Assembly: GCA_910586045.1 (NCBI GenBank)
Contig: CAJUIH010000067.1
Span: 1-19,840 of the forward strand
Source of the DNA: an uncultured Eubacterium sp.
GTDB lineage: Bacteria > Bacillota > Clostridia > Lachnospirales > Lachnospiraceae
DNA: 19,840 bases
Reading direction: 5' to 3'
Shown: piece by piece, positions 1-8,418 of the stretch
How positions within the stretch are numbered: position 1 is the first letter of the stretch
Layout of the letters: each line of letters starts with the position of its first letter
Program-made: the position numbers and the translations under genes
The notes under the pieces: model-generated
The model's database searches: none
The model's input: the letters and a program-made list of their open reading frames with translations, nothing else
Told to the model about the DNA's origin: nothing

Positions 1-129
1 AAATTAAAATAAATATATGATTAAAAAATAATTTAAGCAATATAATGGACGTTTTTTGTACTTTTTTCACAAAACCAACGAGGAAAAATAAGGAAAAGGA
101 ACGAAAATGTTGATACTGTATAAAAAAGA

Positions 130-157
130 TTGAAAAAATATAAAAATATGATAAAAT
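130..157 (+). promoter_or_regulatory. Candidate promoter of the mannoside operon
   Basis: A TTGAAA box (130-135) and an extended -10 box TGATAAAAT (149-157) are separated by 16 bp in a very AT-rich stretch, which would start transcription near 164. The run of A and T around it makes other box choices possible (for example TTGATA at 110-115). No catabolite (cre) site was recognised. Confidence 0.5.
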
Positions 158-172
158 TTAATTAACTTAAAA

Positions 173-190
173 ATAAGCTAAAAAGCTTAT
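173..190 (+). promoter_or_regulatory. Perfect inverted repeat, possible operator
   Basis: ATAAGCT and AGCTTAT form a perfect 7-bp inverted repeat around an AAAA spacer. It lies just after the predicted transcription start and 4 bases before the AAGGAGG ribosome binding site (195-201). This is a usual place for a repressor operator of a sugar operon, but no regulator gene is in the window. It could instead be a weak RNA stem. Confidence 0.4.
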
Positions 191-209
191 AAAAAAGGAG
201 GAAATAGTA

Positions 210-1598
210 ATGAAAAAGAAGTGGGTAAGTTTATTTTTGGCATCGGCAATGGCGTTATCTATGGCGGCATGCGGAAGTGAAGACGCTGGCAGCGGAAACG
301 GAGAGGAAAGTACCAAGAAAGATATTCCTACGATTGACAAAATAAACAAGGAGGATTACAAGGACTTAAAGGCGGATATTAAGATCCTGACAAACAGGAC
401 GGATATTGTAGATACAAAGTATAAAGAATACGCGGACGCGTTTATGAAAGAATATCCGAATATCAAGGTTACATACGAAGCGATTACCGACTATGAAGAA
501 TCTTTAACGCTGCGTCTGCCGAACGGCGACTGGGGTGATATCTGCTTTATCCCGTCGACTTGTGAAAAAAGTGAAATGGGTGATTTTTTTACGCCGCTGG
601 GTGATTTTCAGACATTAGACGGAATCTATAATTTTGTAACGGATAAGACGTTTGACAATACGGTTTATGGAATCCCAAACGGCGGTACGGCAGGCGGCGT
701 GGCTTATAATAAACGCATTTGGAAAGAAGCGGGCGCGCTCAAGGAAGACAAAGACGGCAATGTTGTGACGCCTAAGACACCGGATGAGTTTTTGGAAGCA
801 TTAAAGCTGATTAAGGAAAATACAAGCGCGATCCCGCTGTATACAAACTTTTCCGCAGGCTGGCCGATGGGCGCATGGAATGATTACGTAGGCATTGCCT
901 GCACCGGGGACCCCGATTACAAAAACAACAAGCTGCTCCATCAGAGCGAGCCGTATACAAAGAATGAAGAAAACAGCGGCCCGTATGCTGTCTTTTACAC
1001 CCTGTATCACGCGGTTGCCAATAAGTATGTGGAAGAGGATCCGCTTTCAAGCGACTGGGAAACGTCCAAGGTAAGGATTAACAACGGGGAAATTGCATCT
1101 ATGGTACTTAGTTCGTGGTGTATCGAGCAGTTTCGAGGCGCAGGGGAAACACCGGATGATATCGGCTATATGCCGTTCCCGATCAGCATAAAAGGCAAAC
1201 AGTATGTATCGTCTGGCGGCAATTATGCATACGCCATCAATAATAAGGCGTCTGCGGATAACCAGATAGCAGCTATGCTGTATGTGAAATGGCTGGTGGA
1301 AGAATCCCCGATCTTTGTGGATGAGGGAAGTATCCCGGCATTAAAGAGCGCCCCGCTTCCGGAATCCCTGTCGGATTTGGAAGGGGTAGAAATGCTGGCA
1401 GACCAGCCGGCGGCCGCGGGCGAAGAAAGCCTGTATGACGATATCCGTATGAAAGCCGAGGTTTTAAGCGGCGATTATCCGGTCAGTGAGCTTGTGGAAG
1501 CCGCTTTGTACGGCAAAAAGTCATTGGATGATATGATGGTGGAATGGAACCAGAAATGGACAGACGCACAGGAAAGCTTTGAGGTAGAAGTAAAATAA
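210..1598 (+). CDS. ABC transporter sugar-binding lipoprotein
   Basis: This 462-residue protein is an extracellular solute-binding protein of the family-1 type that captures oligosaccharides for an ABC importer. The N terminus is a lipoprotein signal: KKK, a hydrophobic stretch, then a lipobox ending MAAC with Cys21 as the lipidated residue, followed by a Ser/Gly/Glu-rich linker. The mature part has the family features: ADIKILTNR near residue 55, YAKEF-like EYPNIKVTYEA near 84-95, and a GYMPFPI segment near 319. The start is set by AAGGAGG at 195-201, 8 bases before ATG. It is first in the operon and is followed by its two permeases. Association with GH130 and epimerase genes suggests beta-mannosides or acetylated manno-oligosaccharides as ligand; this is inference. 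Confidence 0.92.
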   Translation: MKKKWVSLFLASAMALSMAACGSEDAGSGNGEESTKKDIPTIDKINKEDYKDLKADIKILTNRTDIVDTKYKEYADAFMKEYPNIKVTYEAITDYEESLTLRLPNGDWGDICFIPSTCEKSEMGDFFTPLGDFQTLDGIYNFVTDKTFDNTVYGIPNGGTAGGVAYNKRIWKEAGALKEDKDGNVVTPKTPDEFLEALKLIKENTSAIPLYTNFSAGWPMGAWNDYVGIACTGDPDYKNNKLLHQSEPYTKNEENSGPYAVFYTLYHAVANKYVEEDPLSSDWETSKVRINNGEIASMVLSSWCIEQFRGAGETPDDIGYMPFPISIKGKQYVSSGGNYAYAINNKASADNQIAAMLYVKWLVEESPIFVDEGSIPALKSAPLPESLSDLEGVEMLADQPAAAGEESLYDDIRMKAEVLSGDYPVSELVEAALYGKKSLDDMMVEWNQKWTDAQESFEVEVK

Positions 1599-1610
1599 CC
1601 AGTTGATGCG

Positions 1611-1624
1611 GTATCCGCGGATAC
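1611..1624 (+). promoter_or_regulatory. Perfect 14-bp palindrome between binding-protein and permease genes
   Basis: GTATCCGCGGATAC is a perfect palindrome in the 41-base gap after the binding-protein gene, immediately before the AAAGGAGAT ribosome binding site of the permease. Stems at this position in sugar ABC operons often protect the upstream mRNA or lower downstream expression so that binding protein exceeds permease. A protein-binding site is the other option. Confidence 0.4.
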
Positions 1625-1639
1625 AGAAAGGAGATCACT

Positions 1640-2626
1640 ATGGATCATGCTATGGAAACTACGCAAAAACGCTCCTTTAAACAATGGATCAGCAGCGGGA
1701 AAATTCAAAAAAGGCTGGTCGTTGTCACATTTATGTTTCTGCCGCTTTTACTGCTGCTCGTTTTTACTTACATTCCGTTTGCGAAAATGGTGCAGTTCAG
1801 CTTTTTTGATATGAAATATTTGGGCGGCAGGGACTTTGTGGGGCTGGATAATTATAAAGAAGTATTTGGCCGCGACGGCGTATTCTCGTCCCTGCTGGTC
1901 AGCTTATATTATATGGGCGGCGGTGTGGTACAGCTTGCTTTGGCGCTGTTTTTTGCAACGCTGATGGTATTTAAGGTAAAGGGGGAATCGTTCTTTAAAG
2001 CTACTCTGTTTTTTCCATATTTAATCTGCGGCATTGCGATTGGTTTTATTTTCAAGTTCTTTTATGCCAGGGGGTTTGTGCTGGATACGCTTTTACAGAT
2101 GTTTGGCATGGATGCGGAACGCATCCCGATGTGGCTGCAGGATCAGAGCATTAATAACATTTCCCTTGCCGCGACGAGCGTATGGCGCTACACCGGGCAA
2201 AATGTGGTCCTGTTTTTAGGCGCGATGATGTCTGTCGATAAGGAATTATATGAAGCGGCATCCTTAGACGGCGCGAACCGCTGGCACCAGTTTAAATATA
2301 TTATTTTACCGAGTATTAAGTCGATTATCGTATTAAATATTATCCTTTGTGTCAGCGGATGTTTAAGCGCGTTTGAGCCGCCGTACGTTATTACAAACGG
2401 TATGGCCGGAACCGGTACGTATTTCGTAATTATGAACCGTCTGGCGCACGAAAACCAGAGGGTAGGGCTGGCATGCGCGATGGCGATTATCCTGTTATTT
2501 ATTATCATCGTGTTTACTGTAGGGCAGAAACTGTTCTTTAAATATGCGTTTAACGACGGGACAGAAGATAAATCCAAGGCTGCGGCAGCGGCACGTAAGA
2601 AACGGGAGAAAGGGGGCAAAGCCTGA
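1640..2626 (+). CDS. ABC sugar permease, MalF/UgpA type
   Basis: This 328-residue membrane protein is the first of two permease subunits of the importer. It has a hydrophobic segment at about 25-47, further membrane helices in the ranges 88-112, 120-142, 185-200, 228-250 and 280-300, and the cytoplasmic EAA loop at about 205-224 (EAASLDGANRWHQF followed by ILP), which contacts the ATPase. The C terminus is basic and Ala/Lys-rich. AAAGGAGAT sits just before the ATG; a second in-frame ATG four codons on is possible. The TGA overlaps the ATG of the next gene by one base, so the two permeases are translationally coupled. Substrate is inferred from neighbours only. Confidence 0.93.
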   Translation: MDHAMETTQKRSFKQWISSGKIQKRLVVVTFMFLPLLLLLVFTYIPFAKMVQFSFFDMKYLGGRDFVGLDNYKEVFGRDGVFSSLLVSLYYMGGGVVQLALALFFATLMVFKVKGESFFKATLFFPYLICGIAIGFIFKFFYARGFVLDTLLQMFGMDAERIPMWLQDQSINNISLAATSVWRYTGQNVVLFLGAMMSVDKELYEAASLDGANRWHQFKYIILPSIKSIIVLNIILCVSGCLSAFEPPYVITNGMAGTGTYFVIMNRLAHENQRVGLACAMAIILLFIIIVFTVGQKLFFKYAFNDGTEDKSKAAAAARKKREKGGKA

Positions 2627-3471
2627 TGAAAGTAAAAAGAAGTATAGGCGGCGTTATTTTTGATATCTTTAAATATGTGATGCTGATTGCGGCTTCGGTT
2701 ATCGCGCTTGTTCCGGTTGTCGTCTGTGTGCTGGCAGCGTTTAAGTCCAATGAGGAATATGCGGCTTCTTCGGTTTTGGATCTGCCGTCCTCTTTTGTGT
2801 ACTTTGAGAATTTTAAAATTGCATGGGAACAGGCAAATATGGCGCGCTGCTTTCTGAATACAGCGGTCGTCCTTGTCGTCGTACTGATTGTTTCCGTATT
2901 TACAGGCTCGATGTTAGCCTATGTGTTAAACCGCTTTAAATTCCCGGGCAGGGGAGCGGTTGAAAACCTATTCCTGTTTGCTTCCCTGCTTCCTGGGATC
3001 GCGATGCAGGTTACGATTTATGAGATTATGCAGAGCCTTGGATTTATCAACCATTTATACGGTTACATGATTGTGCTGATGGGTACGGATATTATCTCGA
3101 TTTATATTTTCCTGCAGTTTTTTGAAAACTTGTCGACTTCGCTGGATGAATCGGCGATCATGGATGGCTGTACCTATTTCGGCGTATTTTTCAGGATTTT
3201 GTTCCCGCTGCTGAAGCCGGCGATTATGACTTCGCTTGTATTAAAGGGTGTAAGCGTATACAATGAATATTACGCGTCCAACCTGTATCTGCAGCTTCCG
3301 GAACTGAAAACGATTTCCACAGCGCTGTATACATTTACCGGGCCTTATGGAAACCAGTACAATTATATCTGCGCGGGCGTGCTGATTACGATTATCCCGA
3401 TTCTGGTGTTCTTCCTTGTATTCCAGAAGCAGGTATACAGCGGCATGGCGTCCGGCGCTGTAAAAGGATAA
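2626..3471 (+). CDS. ABC sugar permease, MalG/UgpE type
   Basis: The second permease subunit, 281 residues with about six membrane helices, starting with a helix at about 17-39. The EAA-like loop lies at about 174-197 and reads DESAIMDGCTYFGVFFRILF then PLLKP, which fits the MalG family. It pairs with the upstream permease to form the transmembrane channel. The start codon overlaps the preceding stop (TGATG). No ATP-binding subunit follows: the next genes are sugar enzymes, so a shared MsmK/UgpC-type ATPase encoded elsewhere is likely. Confidence 0.93.
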   Translation: MKVKRSIGGVIFDIFKYVMLIAASVIALVPVVVCVLAAFKSNEEYAASSVLDLPSSFVYFENFKIAWEQANMARCFLNTAVVLVVVLIVSVFTGSMLAYVLNRFKFPGRGAVENLFLFASLLPGIAMQVTIYEIMQSLGFINHLYGYMIVLMGTDIISIYIFLQFFENLSTSLDESAIMDGCTYFGVFFRILFPLLKPAIMTSLVLKGVSVYNEYYASNLYLQLPELKTISTALYTFTGPYGNQYNYICAGVLITIIPILVFFLVFQKQVYSGMASGAVKG

Positions 3472-3556
3472 AAGCAGAACATGCATGATACCGTTTTGAA
3501 GCAAAGTCATAAAAACATTTAAATCGAAAACAATTTCATAAATAGAAAGGAACGCG

Positions 3557-3622
3557 GAATGCCTGCCGGATCCCAAGCAGCAGATATACAAATGATACAA
3601 ATAAAACGGGCGGCAGGCATTC
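3557..3622 (+). promoter_or_regulatory. 12-bp inverted repeat in the transporter-to-enzyme gap
   Basis: GAATGCCTGCCG (3557-3568) and CGGCAGGCATTC (3611-3622) are perfectly complementary with a 42-base AT-rich loop. They lie in the 167-base gap between the permease gene and the first GH130 gene. The hairpin has no T tract, so it is not a classical terminator. It could stabilise or segment the mRNA, or hide the downstream translation start, whose ribosome binding site (AAGGGA) begins a few bases after it. Confidence 0.45.
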
Positions 3623-3638
3623 GCCGCAAGGGAAAACA

Positions 3639-4661
3639 ATGAGCAAAGTAAAAATAATAGGGCAAACGGTACCGCATATGCCATGGCAGGCGTGTACCAA
3701 GCCTGGTAACGGAGCGCCGGTATGGCGTTACAGTGAAAATCCGATTATCGGCAGAAATCCGTCTAAAGAAGTAGCGCGTATTTTTAACAGCGCGGTCATA
3801 CCATATGGGGACGCGTTTATCGGGGTATTCCGCGCGGAACAGACAAACGGCGTCCCATACATCTATCTTGGCAGAAGTAAAGATGCCATCCATTGGGGAT
3901 TTGACGAGGAGAAAATCCAGTTTGTAAACGAGGCGGGGGAAGCGTGTATGCCGGTGTATGCCTATGATCCGCGCCTGGTCAAAATAGAGGATACGTATTA
4001 TATGATGTGGTGCCAGGATTTTTACGGGGCATCGATCGGCATGGCAAAGACTACGGATTTTCAGACATTTGTAAGGCTGGAAAACCCGTTCCTTCCATTT
4101 AACAGGAACGCGGTGCTGTTTCCGAGAAAAATAAACGGAAATTTTGTGATGCTCTCCCGCCCGAGCGACAGCGGCCATACGCCGTTTGGGGATATTTTTA
4201 TTTCGGAAAGCCCGGATCTGGTCTATTGGGGCAGACACCGCCATGTAATGGGCAAGAGCAGCGAATGGTGGGAAATGCTTAAAATCGGCGGCGGCGCGGC
4301 TCCGATTGAAACAAGCGAAGGCTGGCTGTTATTTTATCATGGGGTAACCGGGACGTGCAACGGTTATGTATACAGCATCGGCGGTGCGATTTTGGATATC
4401 GAAAACCCGTCGGTTGTGAAATACCGCTGTGAAAATTTCCTGCTGACGCCGGAGGAATGGTATGAGGAACGGGGATTTGTGCCGAACGTAACATTCCCAT
4501 GCGCGACCATCCATGATGCTGAAACGGGCAGAATCGCGATTTATTACGGCGCGGCGGATACCTATGTAGGGCTTGCGTTTACGACTGTGGACGCGGTGAC
4601 CGATTATATAAAGGAACATAGCGTAACAAGGGAAGCGGATACGGAGATTGGAATAAGGTAA
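3639..4661 (+). CDS. GH130 phosphorylase, beta-1,4-mannooligosaccharide phosphorylase-like
   Basis: This 340-residue protein belongs to glycoside hydrolase family 130, enzymes that use phosphate to split beta-mannosides and release alpha-mannose 1-phosphate. It looks cytoplasmic, with no signal peptide. Family features are NSAVIPYGDAFIGVFRAEQ at about 50-68, YDPRLVKIEDTYYMMW with the likely general acid Asp110, NAVLFPRKING at about 155-165, and the GGGAAPIETSEGWLLFYHG segment near 217-235. The length and the FPRKI segment suggest the GH130_2 group (mannooligosaccharide phosphorylases) rather than the mannosylglucose group. It ends 6 bases before the epimerase gene. Exact substrate length and subfamily are not certain from sequence reading. 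Confidence 0.88.
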   Translation: MSKVKIIGQTVPHMPWQACTKPGNGAPVWRYSENPIIGRNPSKEVARIFNSAVIPYGDAFIGVFRAEQTNGVPYIYLGRSKDAIHWGFDEEKIQFVNEAGEACMPVYAYDPRLVKIEDTYYMMWCQDFYGASIGMAKTTDFQTFVRLENPFLPFNRNAVLFPRKINGNFVMLSRPSDSGHTPFGDIFISESPDLVYWGRHRHVMGKSSEWWEMLKIGGGAAPIETSEGWLLFYHGVTGTCNGYVYSIGGAILDIENPSVVKYRCENFLLTPEEWYEERGFVPNVTFPCATIHDAETGRIAIYYGAADTYVGLAFTTVDAVTDYIKEHSVTREADTEIGIR

Positions 4662-4667
4662 AGGGCA

Positions 4668-5849
4668 ATGGAACAATTTGTAAATGAAATCAGAGAACAT
4701 CTGATCCAGAAGCTGATCCCATTTTGGGAAGGGCTGAAAGACGAAACAAACGGCGGTTATTATGGGTATATGGGGTATGGTCTGGACGTGGATCCAACGT
4801 ATGAAAAAGGCTGTATTTTAAACAGCAGGATCTTATGGTTTTTTTCCAATGCCGATCTGCTGCTTGGCAGAGAGGACTTGCGAAAAGCGGCAGACCATGC
4901 CTACCGCTTTTTAACGGAACATGGGATCGACCGGGACTATGGCGGTGTATACTGGTCGCTGGCTTATGACGGAAAGGTGCTGGATCCGGCAAAACATACC
5001 TACAACCAGGCATTTACCATTTATGCGCTTTCTTCCTATTATGATGCCGCAACGGATCCGCAGGCGCTTGCGCTGGCAAAACAGATCCGGGATCTAATCG
5101 AAGAAAAATGTGCCGATGCGTACGGGTATCTCGAATCATTTGATCGTTCGTTTCAGCCGCGGGACAATGATAAGCTGTCCGAAAACGGCGTGCTGGCAGA
5201 GAAAACCATGAATACGCTGCTGCATGTATTTGAAGCGTATACCGAGCTGTACCGGGTCAGCCCGGATGAAAAAACAGGCGCGCGCCTGCGTTTTATGCTG
5301 GACCTTTTTGCGGACCGGGTCTACAATCCGGCGCTCGGCAGGCAGGAAGTGTTTTTTGACAAGAACTGGAATACGCTGCTGGATTTGTATTCGTACGGGC
5401 ATGATATCGAAGCCGCATGGCTGATTGACCGGGGACTTTCCGTACTGGATGATGCGGCGTACACGGCAAAAATTGCCCCGATTACGGCGCAGATTACCGA
5501 AAATATATATGAACGCGCATTTGACGGGCATTCGCTGTTAAACGAAGCGGAACGCGGCGTGCCGGATCCGACCCGGGTATGGTGGGTGCAGGCGGAAACC
5601 GTTGTAGGATTTATCAATGCATGGCAGAAATGCCAAAATGCCGCGCTGCGCGAAAAATGGCTGGACGCTGCGCGGGCGGTATGGACATATATTCAAAACC
5701 ATTTGATTGACAAGCGGGATGGCTCCGAGTGGTTTTGGGCGGTAGACGAATATGGGAAGCCGCTGGAAAAGCCGATTGTGGAGCCGTGGAAATGCCCATA
5801 CCATAACGGACGGATGTGCATCGAAGTAATCAGGAGGATGGGACAGTGA
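4668..5849 (+). CDS. Cellobiose/mannobiose 2-epimerase (AGE family)
   Basis: This 393-residue protein is an N-acylglucosamine 2-epimerase superfamily enzyme with the features of cellobiose 2-epimerases, which turn the reducing-end mannose of mannobiose into glucose, giving mannosylglucose. The expected (alpha/alpha)6-barrel signature segments are present: EKGCILNSRILWFFS with Arg54, NTLLHVFEAYTELY with His186, SYGHDIEAAWLI with His245, WWVQAETVVGF near 305, and WKCPYHNGRMCIEVIRR with His379. The three His and the Arg match the catalytic set of the family. Length is usual (about 390-410). It lies between two GH130 phosphorylases, exactly the set needed to epimerise and then phosphorolyse mannobiose. 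Its stop overlaps the GTG start of the next gene. Confidence 0.93.
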   Translation: MEQFVNEIREHLIQKLIPFWEGLKDETNGGYYGYMGYGLDVDPTYEKGCILNSRILWFFSNADLLLGREDLRKAADHAYRFLTEHGIDRDYGGVYWSLAYDGKVLDPAKHTYNQAFTIYALSSYYDAATDPQALALAKQIRDLIEEKCADAYGYLESFDRSFQPRDNDKLSENGVLAEKTMNTLLHVFEAYTELYRVSPDEKTGARLRFMLDLFADRVYNPALGRQEVFFDKNWNTLLDLYSYGHDIEAAWLIDRGLSVLDDAAYTAKIAPITAQITENIYERAFDGHSLLNEAERGVPDPTRVWWVQAETVVGFINAWQKCQNAALREKWLDAARAVWTYIQNHLIDKRDGSEWFWAVDEYGKPLEKPIVEPWKCPYHNGRMCIEVIRRMGQ

Positions 5850-7042
5850 TACATAACAGATATTACGTGGAACAAAGGAAACAGGAAGCATTGCTTACCC
5901 GCAAAAATGAAAAAACGGATTTTTACAACGGCATCTACGACCGTTACCGGGATCCGGTATTAACCAGGGACCATGCGCCGCTGCACTGGAGGTATGATTT
6001 AAACGAAGAAACAAATCCGTATTTTATGGAGCGGCTTGGGATAAACGCGGTTATGAATGCCGGTGCGATTGCGATGGACGGCAAGTATTATCTGGTCGTA
6101 AGGGTAGAGGGAAATGACCGGAAATCGTTTTTTGCCGTCGCGGAAAGCGAAAGCGGCGTCGACGGGTTCCGTTTTTGGGATTACCCGGTTGCACTGCCGG
6201 ATACATGCCCGCAGGAAACAAATGTCTATGATATGCGCCTGACCAGACATGCGGACGGATATATTTACGGTATATTCTGTTCTGAAAGCAAGGACAGCGA
6301 AAACCCGGATCTATCGGCCGCGGTCGCGCAGGCGGGCATTGTGCGCACCAAAGATCTTGTGACCTGGGAGCGCCTGGACAATCTAAAGACCCTGCGGTCC
6401 CCGCAGCAGCGCAACGTAGCGCTGCATCCGGAATTTGTGGATGGAAAGTACGCGTTTTATACACGGCCTATGGACGGTTTTATCGAAACCGGGAGCGGCG
6501 GCGGGATTGGGTTTGGCTTGTGTGAGGACATCACGCACGCGGTCATTGATGAGGAAAAGATCATCAGCCGCCGGATTTACCATACGCTGACCGAGGCCAA
6601 AAACGGGGCCGGGGCGGTACCGATCCGCGGCAGGAAATGCTGGATCCATATCGCGCATGGCGTCCGTAATACGGCGGCGGGTTTACGGTATGTGCTGTAT
6701 GCGTTCGGTACGGACCTGGAGGATCCGTCCCGTGTCGTAGCGCAGCCGTCCGGCGTCTTCCTCGTACCGTTTGGCGCGGAACGCGTCGGGGACGTATCCA
6801 ACGTCATATTTACGAACGGTGCGATTGCCCGGGAAAACGGGGATGTATACATTTATTACGCATCCTGTGACACTAGAATACATGTGGCGGCTACAACGAT
6901 TGACAAGCTGGAAGACTACCTGTTCCAAACACCAAAAGATCCGCTTCGTTCCGCGGACTGTGTAAAGCAGCGTTTTGAACTGATCGGAAAGAATCTGGAA
7001 CTGTTAAACGAACAGAAAGCCAAACAGCAGGCTGACGAATAA
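5846..7042 (+). CDS. GH130 phosphorylase, 4-O-beta-mannosyl-glucose phosphorylase-like
   Basis: A 398-residue GH130 enzyme of the longer GH130_1 type, which splits beta-1,4-mannosyl-glucose with phosphate into mannose 1-phosphate and glucose. N-terminal RYYVEQRKQEALLTRKN, then HWRYDLN and GINAVMNAGAIAMDGKY are typical of this group. VYDMRLTRHADGYIYGIF holds the likely general acid Asp129. A strong AGGAGG (5832-5837) lies 8 bases before GTG at 5846, and GTGA overlaps the epimerase stop, so this start is preferred over the upstream in-frame ATG at 5816, which lies inside the epimerase gene. Together with the epimerase it completes the mannobiose route known from Bacteroides, Ruminococcus and Roseburia. 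Confidence 0.9.
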   Translation: MIHNRYYVEQRKQEALLTRKNEKTDFYNGIYDRYRDPVLTRDHAPLHWRYDLNEETNPYFMERLGINAVMNAGAIAMDGKYYLVVRVEGNDRKSFFAVAESESGVDGFRFWDYPVALPDTCPQETNVYDMRLTRHADGYIYGIFCSESKDSENPDLSAAVAQAGIVRTKDLVTWERLDNLKTLRSPQQRNVALHPEFVDGKYAFYTRPMDGFIETGSGGGIGFGLCEDITHAVIDEEKIISRRIYHTLTEAKNGAGAVPIRGRKCWIHIAHGVRNTAAGLRYVLYAFGTDLEDPSRVVAQPSGVFLVPFGAERVGDVSNVIFTNGAIARENGDVYIYYASCDTRIHVAATTIDKLEDYLFQTPKDPLRSADCVKQRFELIGKNLELLNEQKAKQQADE

Positions 7043-7063
7043 AAAAGGCAGGGCCAAGATACG

Positions 7064-7717
7064 ATGATCAGGGAATGGGTAGAAGATATCCGAATCAAAA
7101 CAAAAGATATGGGCCTGGGGCAGAAAGCGGAATATGTGCTGAATTATTATTGGTACCATATTTTGCTGAGCGTGCTTGCGCTGGGGATTTTGCTCCTTGG
7201 CATTTACCATATTACATGGGGCAAAAAGATGGTGGAATTTTCGTTGGTTTTGGTAAATCAGGATATCAATTATAAAAGGGACCGCGAAATCTGCAAAGAA
7301 TTTGCGGCGGCATCCGGTATCCGGGAAAAAAGGATCCAGGTAGATTCCGACTATTTGCTGTCTTATGATGACGTCAGGCTGGACGGGGTAAACGAAAGTT
7401 CCTATGAGAAGTTTTTCTTCAATTGGTCATGCGGCGGAATCGATGCGATGGTCATTCCAAAGAGCTTTTATGCGTACTGCAAAAGGCAGGGCGGGGAATA
7501 TGCCGATCCCATAGACCTATTGCCCGCGGCCGCAGAGCTTCCGGCGGCAAGCCTGTTTTGGGACGGGGAAACCTGCGCAGGGATCTGCGCGGATGGCCTG
7601 CATATAGCAAATAAATTAAAACAAGATAAAACAGATCCGTATCTTCTTGTGTTTCCGGCACAGATCAGGCATACAGACGCCGCGGCGCAGTTTTTGAAAT
7701 ACAGTTTGCAGTTGTAA
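7064..7717 (+). CDS. Membrane-anchored protein of unknown function
   Basis: I do not recognise this 217-residue protein. It has a cytoplasmic N-terminal stretch of about 30 residues, one clear membrane helix at about 32-50, and an outside domain of about 165 residues. That domain alternates short hydrophobic strands and helices: MVEFSLVLVNQD, then an Arg-rich CKEFAAASGI helix, IQVDSDY, GGIDAMVIPKSF near 123, and DPYLLVFPAQIR near 191 before a final helix. The pattern, especially a 'GGIDAMVIP' strand followed by a tyrosine-rich helix, recalls small periplasmic-binding-protein-like folds, but this is only an impression. It lies 21 bases after the GH130 gene and 48 before the YesL-like gene, so it probably works with the transporter or with YesL. 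Confidence 0.75.
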   Translation: MIREWVEDIRIKTKDMGLGQKAEYVLNYYWYHILLSVLALGILLLGIYHITWGKKMVEFSLVLVNQDINYKRDREICKEFAAASGIREKRIQVDSDYLLSYDDVRLDGVNESSYEKFFFNWSCGGIDAMVIPKSFYAYCKRQGGEYADPIDLLPAAAELPAASLFWDGETCAGICADGLHIANKLKQDKTDPYLLVFPAQIRHTDAAAQFLKYSLQL

Positions 7718-7765
7718 AAATAAGCAGCAGACCTACCATTTCGAACGAAAAGAGAGGAGAACAGA

Positions 7766-8398
7766 ATGGAAAGCAATAAATTTGATAGCAATAATCCGTT
7801 TTTCGCATTTATGGGAGGATTAGCAGATGTAGCGATTGTAAACATTCTGTTTATCCTTTGTTCCCTCCCGGTTGTGACAGCCGGGGCATCCATGGCCGCA
7901 AAATACGCGGCCCTGCGCAAAATGCAAGAAGGCAGCATGAATTCTGCGTTACGCTGCTTTTTTTGGGAATTTCAGGCTTGTTTAAAAAACAGTTTGTCTG
8001 CGTGGCTGGCCCAGTTTTTGACGGGATGCCTGCTTATATTTGATCTGATGTTTGTCACAAGAGCGGAAAATCACTGGTTTTGGCATATTATTGGGATGGT
8101 ATTGGGCTGTCTGTTTTTGCTGTGGATGATGGTTTCCAGTTATCTGTTTCCGGCAGCGGTTTATAAGGGCAGGACGGTTCGGGAGGCAGTAAGGGAAAGC
8201 TTTTTGCTTGCGGTTCGAAACCTGCCTTATACATTGGTTATGATGATTGTGAATGCCATTCCGGCTCTTTGTTTTTGGTTTGGGGGCTTTTTTTTGGCGC
8301 TTGCCGTGCCTGTCTATTTGGTTGCGGGGTTTGGGGCAGGGGCATATTTAAATACGATGCTGATGCGACGATGTACGGGGATGGCGGGGGAGTCCTAG
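7766..8398 (+). CDS. YesL-like membrane protein (DUF624)
   Basis: This 210-residue hydrophobic protein resembles the YesL/DUF624 family, membrane proteins of unknown role often encoded beside sugar ABC transporters of Firmicutes. It starts with a short polar stretch (NKFDSNNPFFAFMGGLADVAIVN), has about five membrane helices (near 20-45, 75-95, 105-130, 140-165 and 170-195), and includes the family-typical LPVVTAGAS motif near 34-42 and AVRNLPYTLVMMI near 149. The ribosome binding site GAGAGGAG precedes the ATG. It is the last gene of the operon; the stop at 8396-8398 is followed at once by hairpin element I copy one. Confidence 0.85.
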   Translation: MESNKFDSNNPFFAFMGGLADVAIVNILFILCSLPVVTAGASMAAKYAALRKMQEGSMNSALRCFFWEFQACLKNSLSAWLAQFLTGCLLIFDLMFVTRAENHWFWHIIGMVLGCLFLLWMMVSSYLFPAAVYKGRTVREAVRESFLLAVRNLPYTLVMMIVNAIPALCFWFGGFFLALAVPVYLVAGFGAGAYLNTMLMRRCTGMAGES

Positions 8399-8418
8399 TC
8401 CTGGTCTATGGGAGATAT

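Noticed and set aside
5816..5845. Upstream ATG for the second GH130 gene
   Set aside because: It is inside the epimerase gene and without a ribosome binding site; GTG 5846 has AGGAGG at the right distance and the standard stop-start overlap.
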